From Clostridium sp. CF012 (lineage in GTDB: Bacteria > Bacillota > Clostridia > Clostridiales > Clostridiaceae), in NCBI RefSeq assembly GCF_018861755.1, contig NZ_JAHLEF010000014.1:45204-109203 (forward strand): DNA of 64,000 bases. Reading direction: 5' to 3'. The position numbers and the translations under genes are program-made. The notes beneath the pieces were generated by a model. The model did no database searches and had not been told where the DNA came from. It saw only the letters and a program-made list of their open reading frames with translations. Shown piece by piece: positions 57,359-64,000 of this stretch. Numbering within the stretch: the stretch's first letter is position 1; every line of letters begins with the position of its first letter.

Positions 57359-58558
57359 ATGGATATTACAGATGTACTTAATCAAATAAATAAGATAGGT
57401 GAAGATACAAAAGATAAATTTGCTCCTTTTCAAGTATTAAAAACTTTTAAAAGTGGAAGGTCTGAGGCCGGAGTATTTATGGTTGAATATGGAAGTGCCA
57501 ATAGAGTAGGTATATTAAAGGTAACTAAAAATAATGAAGCAGAAGTATTCCAAAAGGCTTACGGACTCGCTTCAGAAAACAATATGCAAAAGTATATAGC
57601 TAAGTTACTATCTAGTTATAAAATTCAACATAAAAGCAAGGGTACCTTGTATGTTAACTTATATGATTTAGCAGGGGATGACATATATAACAGTGTTACA
57701 TTTTTGGATAAGGTTCTAAAAGAAGATGAGCTTAAAGATAATATAGTATCAGCGATAACTAAGTTTTTATTTACCTGGAACAAAGAGCATGTTAAACAGA
57801 ACATGTCTCCAATGGATATAGTTAAAAACGAACTTTCCTATAGATATATGGATAGTAAATATATACAAGCTTTTGAATCCATAGGGGTAAGCAAAAATAT
57901 AAAGTGGATATCTTTAGATGGAACGGACATCTTGCTACCTAATCCATACTATTATTTTAATAATGAAAATGTTTGGAATAATTTAAAGGTAGTTTGTCTT
58001 ACATCATATGCACATGGAGATTTTCAAGGAGATAATATTATAATAGCTGAAAATAAACCTATTATAATTGATTTTTGTGATCTTTTGAAAGATTGTAATG
58101 TATTCCACGATTTAAGATATCTTGAGTCCATAACCCTGGGAGATTGTTTAGATATTGATAAAGAGTCAGATAGGGAATTATGGAGTAAGGTCTGTGAAAG
58201 TCTAAGTGCTGAAATAACAGATGTAGAGCTTCCTCAAGGAAAAGGAATGACTCTTTTAAGACAGCTTATAAGCAAACTTCGAGAAAATGTTAAGTTAATA
58301 GTTTGTGATAGTCGTAATAGCTTATATGATCCTTCATTCCATATAGCAGGCGCAGCTTGTGGGTTAATTAATATGAGAAAATACACTAGTGTAAACAAGA
58401 AAAAGGCAGCTTTTATATATGCAGCCTTTAATTTGAAAAATTTCCTCAAAGATGAAGCGGTTAATATGTATGACCCTAATTTAGATTCCTGTATGGTTTT
58501 TAATTGGAAAAATCAAAAAATTGGAAATACCCTGGTAGTTTTAAATCCCACTGATTAA
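57359..58558 (+). CDS. Aminoglycoside-phosphotransferase/kinase-fold protein
   Basis: 399 residues. AHGDFQGDNIIIA matches the kinase HGDxxxxN catalytic loop and IIIDFCDLL the DFG-like Mg site, as in APH and choline-kinase-like proteins. An N-terminal lobe precedes (SGRSEAGVFMVEYGSANRVG, then LKVTK with a candidate ATP-binding Lys). It resembles kinase-fold domains that occur in conflict or signalling proteins. The substrate is unknown. ATG 57359 has GGGAGG 7 bases upstream. Confidence 0.72.
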   Translation: MDITDVLNQINKIGEDTKDKFAPFQVLKTFKSGRSEAGVFMVEYGSANRVGILKVTKNNEAEVFQKAYGLASENNMQKYIAKLLSSYKIQHKSKGTLYVNLYDLAGDDIYNSVTFLDKVLKEDELKDNIVSAITKFLFTWNKEHVKQNMSPMDIVKNELSYRYMDSKYIQAFESIGVSKNIKWISLDGTDILLPNPYYYFNNENVWNNLKVVCLTSYAHGDFQGDNIIIAENKPIIIDFCDLLKDCNVFHDLRYLESITLGDCLDIDKESDRELWSKVCESLSAEITDVELPQGKGMTLLRQLISKLRENVKLIVCDSRNSLYDPSFHIAGAACGLINMRKYTSVNKKKAAFIYAAFNLKNFLKDEAVNMYDPNLDSCMVFNWKNQKIGNTLVVLNPTD

Positions 58559-58561
58559 AAT

Positions 58562-58608
58562 AAAAGGAGCAACAGAAATTTGAAATAAATTTCTGTTGCT
58601 CCTTTTAT
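58562..58608. terminator. Strong bidirectional terminator
   Basis: A 20-base perfect stem (58562-58581 with 58587-58606) between convergent genes. Confidence 0.92.
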
Positions 58609-58628
58609 TTTATACCTTTAGTAATCTA

Positions 58629-59444
58629 TTATATATTAAGCACTTCTCTTAGTGCCTTTGCAACACCGTCTTCATCATTTGAAACTGTTACTAAATCCGC
58701 TATGTCTTTTACAACCTGCTCTGCATTTGCAACTGCAATAGCATATCCTGCATACTGGAGCATACTAATATCATTATGGTTATCACCTATAGCAATAATT
58801 TCTTCTCTTTTTATTTTCAATGTCTCTGCTAAATCCTTTAGCGCATTGCCTTTAGTTACTCCCGCTGCCATAATATCTAGTAAGTTTGAGGATGATTTAA
58901 TTGCCTCAATGCCCGGAATTTTATTTATTTCTTCTTTAACTTGTTCAAGAAGTTCAAAATTATCATTTGATACTAAAATTTTAAATACTTTTTCATCTAA
59001 GTCTTTGTATATATTCCCAACAATTTTAATAGCTACCTTTTCTTCTTCACATAGGCCCTCATTACGCTCTACAAAGTACTTTACTCTGCCCTCTATACTT
59101 TCACTATAAACCGTATACTCACAATATACAGCAAAGACAAGACTATTTTTCTTGCAGATATCTATAATTTTTGTGAAATCCTCTCTTTCTATAATCTGTG
59201 CATGATAGAACTCACCTTTACTAAGATTTCTAACTAGTGCACCATTACAAGATATAACTGGGTTATTATTTCCTATTTGCCTCAGATAAGGTTTAATCAT
59301 TGTATCCAATCTACCAGTAGCTATAGAAAATAAAATTCCTCTTTCATTTAATTCTTCCACAATTTTTAAATTCTCATAGGATATTTCGTCTTTACTATTT
59401 AAAAAAGTACCATCCATATCAGTAACTACTAGTTTAAAAGTCAT
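58629..59444 (-). CDS. Cof-type HAD-family phosphatase
   Basis: 271 residues. HAD motif I VVTDMDGTFLNS (nucleophile Asp), motif II SIATGR, and motif III/IV KGNALKDLAE and AIGDNHNDISML. Members dephosphorylate sugar phosphates or flavin and pyridoxal phosphates. The substrate cannot be read from the sequence. Confidence 0.92.
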   Translation of the reverse strand: MTFKLVVTDMDGTFLNSKDEISYENLKIVEELNERGILFSIATGRLDTMIKPYLRQIGNNNPVISCNGALVRNLSKGEFYHAQIIEREDFTKIIDICKKNSLVFAVYCEYTVYSESIEGRVKYFVERNEGLCEEEKVAIKIVGNIYKDLDEKVFKILVSNDNFELLEQVKEEINKIPGIEAIKSSSNLLDIMAAGVTKGNALKDLAETLKIKREEIIAIGDNHNDISMLQYAGYAIAVANAEQVVKDIADLVTVSNDEDGVAKALREVLNI

Positions 59445-59504
59445 ATTAATCTCCCATATATTTATTATTTATTATCATTTAACTATCTTATTCTTTTATG
59501 TTTG

Positions 59505-60581
59505 CTATCTATTTGTATTGATTTGTATAACTTTCTCTGGGTTAATTCTTATTTTCAAAGGAAGAGATTCTCCCTCAATCAAATCCCATTCTTCCTTTGA
59601 AATATCCCACAGTATATGATAATCTTTTTCATCTCCTATAGGTTCACTAAATTTAAGATATACACTCCTTCTAAATAAAGTTTCACCAGTAAAGACAACC
59701 CAGCAGTTGAAAGTATTTACATCTTCATCATCCAGCATAATTTCTAAATAGTGAGCCCTAATTCCGATATCTGTTATACTATCCTCTATTTCATAATCAA
59801 AAGTAATTCTACATCCCCAATCAATAGCTTCTATAATGTTATTTTCAATTTTTCTAGCCTTTGAAATATTTTTACAACCTGTTAGTTTTGCAGAACAAAG
59901 TGTTGGCGGGCTATTAAATATAATATCTTTATTTCCAATAGCATCAATACTTCCCTTTTCTATAATTATTATGTTATTGCATAATTGGTATGCTTCTTCT
60001 ATGTTATGTGTGACAAAAATAGAAGTTCCTTTAAACATCATAAGGTCGTCCTTAAGCTGTACTATCATACTATTCCTAAGATGCTCATCCAATGCCGAAA
60101 AAGGTTCATCAAGGAGTAATATTTCAGGATCCACGACAAGAGCTCTAGCAAGTGCAACCCTCTGTTGTTGACCTCCTGATAATTGAGACGGATATCTTTT
60201 TTCCATTCCATTAAGCTGTAAATCTAGAATTTTCTTTTTAATTTTATTGTTTCTTTCAACTTTAGCAATACTTTTAGGAAGACCAAACCCAATGTTCTGT
60301 TCTACGGTCATATTAGGGAACAGGGCATAATTTTGAAAAAGGAATCCTACTTTCCTTTCCCTAATTGGAATATTGATTTTATTCTCCGAGTCAAATAAGA
60401 CTCGGTCATTTAATACTATTTTCCCACTGTCTGGAGTAATAATTCCTGCTATACAACTTAGTGTCATGCTTTTACCTGATCCAGATGCTCCTAAAAATCC
60501 TAAAATATCATTATCTGCTTTAAAATCAACTCTAAGCTCAAAGTCTGGTAGTTTTTTTATAATATTAACTTGTAAACCCAT
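59505..60581 (-). CDS. modC: Molybdate ABC importer ATPase ModC
   Basis: 358 residues. Walker A GASGSGKSM, Q-loop FQNYALFPN, signature LSGGQQQRVALARA, Walker B ILLLDEPFSALD and H-loop FVTHNIEEAY. The C-terminal 110 residues are a TOBE-like domain. Starts 1 base after modB. Confidence 0.93.
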   Translation of the reverse strand: MGLQVNIIKKLPDFELRVDFKADNDILGFLGASGSGKSMTLSCIAGIITPDSGKIVLNDRVLFDSENKINIPIRERKVGFLFQNYALFPNMTVEQNIGFGLPKSIAKVERNNKIKKKILDLQLNGMEKRYPSQLSGGQQQRVALARALVVDPEILLLDEPFSALDEHLRNSMIVQLKDDLMMFKGTSIFVTHNIEEAYQLCNNIIIIEKGSIDAIGNKDIIFNSPPTLCSAKLTGCKNISKARKIENNIIEAIDWGCRITFDYEIEDSITDIGIRAHYLEIMLDDEDVNTFNCWVVFTGETLFRRSVYLKFSEPIGDEKDYHILWDISKEEWDLIEGESLPLKIRINPEKVIQINTNR

Positions 60582-60582
60582 A

Positions 60583-61275
60583 TTATTTCCCCCTTGCAGA
60601 GGATACTAAAAACCCTTGCTTTTCAGTCCATTTGTCACTAGCTACCATGACTGTTAAGGATATTATAAATATTAGTATAACCCATTTAACAGCATTAGAA
60701 TTTTCTCCAGCAATCACTGCAAAATATATTGCAATAGGAATTGTTTGCGTTTTACCAGGAATGCTACCAGCAATCATCATGGTAGCCCCAAACTCTCCTA
60801 AAGCCCTTGCAAAGGCTAGTACTGTACCTGCTGCAATTCCAGGTAAGGCCAGTGGAACTGCTACCTTCCAAAATATTTTCCACTCTGATGCTCCCAAGGT
60901 TCTAGCCGCATTAAGAACATTAACATCAATTTGACGAAAAGCACCTACACAGGTCCTATACATTAAAGGAAAAGCAACTACAGTTGCAGCTATAACTGTA
61001 GCCGCCCAGGTGAATATTAATGTGATTCCAAATCCATTTAGTAGTTTACCAATGGGATAATTTTTTCCAATAATAATAAGTAATATAAAACCCAAAACTG
61101 TTGGAGGAAGTACCATTGGTAAGGTAAGAATTCCATCTAGAATCCCTCTAGCGCGGCCTTTATATCTAGACATAAACCAAGCTGCTGCAATTCCAATGAA
61201 AAACACTATAAAAGTAGCTGTAAAAGCTGTTTTTATGGAAATCCATAAGGGTGAAAATTCCGACATCCTATTCAA
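60583..61275 (-). CDS. modB: Molybdate ABC importer permease ModB
   Basis: 230 residues, five or six membrane segments. The EAA-type loop is NAARTLGASEWKIFWKVAVP. Channel for molybdate, with tungstate possible. Starts 9 bases after modA's stop. Confidence 0.94.
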   Translation of the reverse strand: MNRMSEFSPLWISIKTAFTATFIVFFIGIAAAWFMSRYKGRARGILDGILTLPMVLPPTVLGFILLIIIGKNYPIGKLLNGFGITLIFTWAATVIAATVVAFPLMYRTCVGAFRQIDVNVLNAARTLGASEWKIFWKVAVPLALPGIAAGTVLAFARALGEFGATMMIAGSIPGKTQTIPIAIYFAVIAGENSNAVKWVILIFIISLTVMVASDKWTEKQGFLVSSARGK

Positions 61276-61283
61276 CTCCTAAC

Positions 61284-62093
61284 TTATTTCAAAAGAGAAT
61301 CAAAACCATATGTTGTAAAAACTTCTTTTGCTTTATCACTAGATAAAAATTTCAAAAAATTCTTAGTATCTTCTATATTTTTACTAGCTTTAATTACAGC
61401 TGCTGGATATACCACCGGTGTTTTGTATAAATCATCACTAGCAAGTGCAACAACCTTTACTTTTTTAGAAGTTTTAGCATCAGTACCATATACTACTCCC
61501 GCATCTACATTTCCGGTTTCAACCCAAGTCAAAACTTCCTTAACGTCTTTTGCGTAAACAGCTTTTGACTTAACTATATCAAGGATATTTAATGATGTAA
61601 ATACTTCTTCTGAATATTGACCTACAGGAACTGTTTTTGGTTCTCCTAATGCTATTTTTACAATTTTAGCATCTGCCACATCCTTGAAATCATTAATACC
61701 CAATGTAGAATCACTTTTAACTATAAGAACTACACTATTTCCTACTAAATTAACATTGGTATCATCTATTAGCAAAGCTTTTTCCTTCAAAGCAACCATC
61801 TGTTTTGTACCCGCTGAAAAAAACAAATCCACCTCAGCACCTTGTTCTATTTGTTTCTGAAGTATTCCTGAAGACGCAAAATTATAATTTATTGTAACAT
61901 TTGGTTTTTCTACTTTATAAAGTGTTTTTATTTCCCCCATTACCTCTGTTAAACTTGCAGCCGCAGAAATTGTCAATGTAACTGGTTGTGGCAAAGCTAC
62001 TGGTGCTGGATTAGCCTTCTGACCACAACCCGTCATCGCCAACATAACCATAACTAAAGACATAACTAATAAAGAACTTAACCTTTTTTTCAT
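61284..62093 (-). CDS. modA: Molybdate-binding lipoprotein ModA
   Basis: 269 residues. Lipobox LAMTGC. The mature part has TISAAASLTEVM, NYNFASSGILQKQIEQGAEV and DAGVVYGTDAK, the ModA oxyanion-binding pattern. AAGGGGGAAG-like sequence (GGGGGAAG) stands before the ATG. Molybdate or tungstate cannot be separated by eye. Confidence 0.94.
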   Translation of the reverse strand: MKKRLSSLLVMSLVMVMLAMTGCGQKANPAPVALPQPVTLTISAAASLTEVMGEIKTLYKVEKPNVTINYNFASSGILQKQIEQGAEVDLFFSAGTKQMVALKEKALLIDDTNVNLVGNSVVLIVKSDSTLGINDFKDVADAKIVKIALGEPKTVPVGQYSEEVFTSLNILDIVKSKAVYAKDVKEVLTWVETGNVDAGVVYGTDAKTSKKVKVVALASDDLYKTPVVYPAAVIKASKNIEDTKNFLKFLSSDKAKEVFTTYGFDSLLK

Positions 62094-62132
62094 TTTTCTT
62101 CCCCCTATAATATATTTAAAACGTTTTCATTC

Positions 62133-62197
62133 GAAACATAACAAAAACGCACACGACAGTAATGTTTTAATCGCTATTGTTATGTTCCGTTATGTTC
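62133..62197. promoter_or_regulatory. modA upstream operator region
   Basis: Contains GAAACATAAC (62133-62142) and, inverted, GTTATGTTC twice (62180-62197), plus TAATCGCTATTGTT (62168-62181). The last 14-mer also lies 183 bases upstream of the regulator gene (63451-63464). Candidate binding sites of the adjacent regulator. Confidence 0.6.
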
Positions 62198-62305
62198 TAT
62201 TATATATTTATACAAGAAAAAGTTCAACAATGATCTACTTCTATATCAAATTTATTGTTTATCATAATAATAAAGTGATCTAGCATAAAGACTAAATCAC
62301 TTTTC

Positions 62306-63268
62306 CTATGTCTCTGCTGTTATTTTCCCTAAATCTTTTAAATCATATCCACCAATACCCTGTAGTTCTAATTTAAACTCATCAGACCGAATAATTTGAA
62401 GCACAGACTGAAAATATGGTTTTTGAATATCCTCTTTCTTAATAACAAGTTCATAGCTTTCTGTTTGCAGTGGGATAAAATCAATTCCCTTTACCTGTTG
62501 ACTAGTCTTTTCATTACCAATACCAAAATCTGCTTCTCCTCTAGAAACAGTGCTAGCTACAGCAAGATGTGAAAAACATTCTCTTTCATATCCAGCTACA
62601 CTTTGGGTGCTTATACCTAGCCTTTTTAAATGCTCATCGAGCAAGATTCTCGTACCACTTCCTTTTTCGCGATTTATTATCTTAATTCCAGGTTGTTTTA
62701 GATCTTCTAACCCTTTTATTCCTTTAGGATTACCCTTTGCAACATAAATTCCTTGCATTCTTTTGGCAAGATGCACTATAATTGCAGCTATTCCTGGAAG
62801 CATTCTTTTTACATAAGGTATATTATACTGCCCTGTATCGCCATCCCATAAATGAGTAGCAGTAATCTGAACACTGCCATGATAAAGAGCATATAACCCA
62901 TTATAGCTTCCGGTATAAGATCTAAGTGCCTGAATCCCTTTAACATTATGTTGTAAATATCTAGATAATATATCAAGCATAATATCTTGGCCACAAATGA
63001 CGAAATCATGATTTTCCTGACCTTCTTCTATTTGGTATGGAGTCGCTAATGTCATATTAGAATTAACTGATTCATCATTTTGTTTAGTATTTTGAAGTTT
63101 TTTAGATTTATTCTTATAATCTTCTATATCCTTCATTTCTATTCTTACCTTGTTACCAACCCTATAAGAATTAAGCTCTCCTCTTTTTACTAATTCATAA
63201 ACAGTATTCTTTGATATTTTAAGCATCTCCGCAACCTCTAAAGGTGTTAATGCAAAATTTCTCTCCAC
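62306..63268 (-). CDS. HTH/periplasmic-binding-like regulator of molybdate uptake
   Basis: 320 residues. The N-terminus is an excisionase-type helix-turn-helix (TPLEVAEMLKISKNTVYELV, then RGELNSYRVGNKVRI). The rest is a PBP-like ligand domain (PF12727) with ITATHLWDGDTGQYN, NREKGSGTRILLDE and GEADFGIG, resembling ModA/ModE-related binding folds without a signal peptide. Next to modABC it probably senses intracellular molybdate or tungstate and controls the transporter. Confidence 0.87.
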   Translation of the reverse strand: MERNFALTPLEVAEMLKISKNTVYELVKRGELNSYRVGNKVRIEMKDIEDYKNKSKKLQNTKQNDESVNSNMTLATPYQIEEGQENHDFVICGQDIMLDILSRYLQHNVKGIQALRSYTGSYNGLYALYHGSVQITATHLWDGDTGQYNIPYVKRMLPGIAAIIVHLAKRMQGIYVAKGNPKGIKGLEDLKQPGIKIINREKGSGTRILLDEHLKRLGISTQSVAGYERECFSHLAVASTVSRGEADFGIGNEKTSQQVKGIDFIPLQTESYELVIKKEDIQKPYFQSVLQIIRSDEFKLELQGIGGYDLKDLGKITAET

Positions 63269-63761
63269 GTTTTAACCTCCCATCATTTAATATTTTTTTC
63301 TAAGTATAGTTAACTTATTAAAGATTTGTTGATAATACTGCTCCAATAACCATTCCCTTTGTGATATTTGCTATATTAGTCAGCGGTATAACTATATTGC
63401 AATACTGCCAGAAGTTACACCAAATTCTAATCCAATATAATTTGACACAATAATCGCTATTGTTTTTTTTTATCTTTTATCCTATTTTAATTTTTTATCA
63501 TTTTTTGATTTCTTTCCTTATGCTTTCACTGATAAGCGACTATACTTTTATTATAACATTAAAAACTCTATTTCATTGATTCTTGCTTTTTCATATATAA
63601 TTAAATATATAGAAATGCTTCATCGAACTCTTCACTTTATTAACAACTCCTTCTTTTATATAAGGTTAATTGATTTTGTCTAACTTCAAATATGGATTAT
63701 TTGTTTTACATATTACATATTCTAGAATTAATGTAATATGTATAAAATCACCCCTTACTTT
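63269..63761. other. Non-coding spacer before the CRISPR repeats
   Basis: No plausible gene. It contains the 14-mer shared with the modA upstream region (63451-63464), probable promoter elements of the regulator, and AT-rich sequence. The end nearest the array is leader-distal, so no leader is expected here. Confidence 0.4.
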
Positions 63762-63889
63762 AGGATATATCATGCTTCCATATAGGAAGCGACCTCTTAG
63801 ACAAAACACTGTTAAAGGATGATTTAAAATTTCAATCCACGCTTCCATATAGGAAGCGACTGAGCAAGATATTGGTGTTAGTATAATAT
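63762..63889 (-). CRISPR. Two-repeat end of a type I-C-like CRISPR array
   Basis: Repeat 63829-63860 is 32 bases; on the minus strand it reads GTCGCTTCCTATATGGAAGC then GTGGATTGAAAT, very close to type I-C repeats (GTCGC...GTGGATTGAAA). The second, at 63762-63793, keeps GTCGCTTCCTATATGGAAGC but its last 12 bases differ, the usual sign of the leader-distal terminal repeat. The spacer between is 35 bases (63794-63828). A second spacer (63861-63889) is cut off by the IS element. Confidence 0.85.
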
Positions 63890-64000
63890 TGTAGACACGA
63901 AAAGCCGAACACATTAAAATATAAATAAGAGAAGGATGTGTTTATAATGGCAAGAGGTCAAAAACAATACACAGAGGAATTCAAAAATACAATAGTAGAG
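63890..64000 (+). mobile_element. IS3-type element, left end, inserted in the CRISPR array
   Basis: A TGTAGACACGAAAAGCCGAA start is followed by a ribosome site (AGAAGGATG) and an ATG at 63947. The spacer that precedes it is 29 bases, shorter than the 35-base one, so the insertion likely split it. The rest lies outside the window. Confidence 0.7.
63947..64000 (+). CDS. IS3-family transposase OrfA, N-terminus only
   Basis: The visible 18 residues are MARGQKQYTEEFKNTIVE, the typical start of an IS3-family OrfA (helix-turn-helix 8 type, YTEEFK). The gene continues past the window edge. Confidence 0.75.
   Translation, partial: MARGQKQYTEEFKNTIVE

Noticed and set aside
63666..63914. Open frame of 82 codons across the CRISPR repeats
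   Set aside because: It spans both repeats, the spacer and the IS end. No ribosome site, and the content is repeat-driven.

Overview
The window is AT-rich, with short intergenic gaps, strong AGGAGG-type ribosome binding sites, poly-T terminators and clostridial gene sets: a group B iron-only hydrogenase, a GlpP-controlled glycerol regulon, LacI-type operators and TnpB-only insertion elements. I read it as the chromosome of a Clostridium-like anaerobe (Bacillota). The species cannot be fixed from the sequence alone.

Region 1 (1-11.8 kb) is an accessory island, almost entirely on the minus strand. It holds an AIPR-family protein with a putative nuclease motif, two unrecognised genes, a MORC/MutL-like GHKL ATPase and a Z1-domain helicase that runs off the left edge. 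Z1, MORC-like ATPase and AIPR are known neighbours in restriction-like phage defence loci. Here the Z1 gene carries an in-frame internal tandem duplication. Between AIPR and the ATPase lie serine-recombinase debris, two small genes, a decayed second copy of the tRNA-Ser locus and an 18-bp direct repeat. An intact tRNA-Ser(CGA) closes the island at 11.69-11.78 kb.

Region 2 (12-24.4 kb) holds a lipoprotein, a molybdenum-cofactor cluster (mog, moaA, moaC, MOSC), a secreted beta-propeller protein, a 54-residue peptide, a maltose-type ABC importer without its ATPase, the glycerol antiterminator gene glpP, and a TnpB element with a nonsense codon near its 3' end.

Region 3 (24.7-35.8 kb) is the glycerol operon. 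A leader hairpin suited to GlpP antitermination precedes two FAD oxidoreductase genes, a DUF1667 gene, glpK and glpF. After it come a cysteine-rich Fe-S protein, an FTR1-type iron permease under a strong palindrome, a group B [FeFe] hydrogenase and an HD-GYP protein.

Region 4 (35.9-54.5 kb) is an envelope-stress or peptide-resistance region. It has a two-component system, a penicillin-binding-type serine hydrolase, and two tandem ATPase/FtsX-permease units whose ATPases are nearly identical while their permeases differ. The tail of a third permease survives beside the hydrolase. Next are a glucosaminidase, fragments of an ABC-F gene and an acetyltransferase, a DUF2785 protein, an SGNH hydrolase, a GntR-controlled ABC-2 exporter and a CobW-type GTPase.

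Region 5 (54.5-64 kb) holds znuA-znuC-znuB behind a perfect 23-bp Zur/Fur-like palindrome, a kinase-fold protein, a HAD phosphatase, and modA-modB-modC with a helix-turn-helix/periplasmic-binding-type regulator. A 14-bp word is shared by the modA and regulator upstream regions. The window ends in two repeats of a type I-C-like CRISPR array, apparently interrupted by an IS3-type element.
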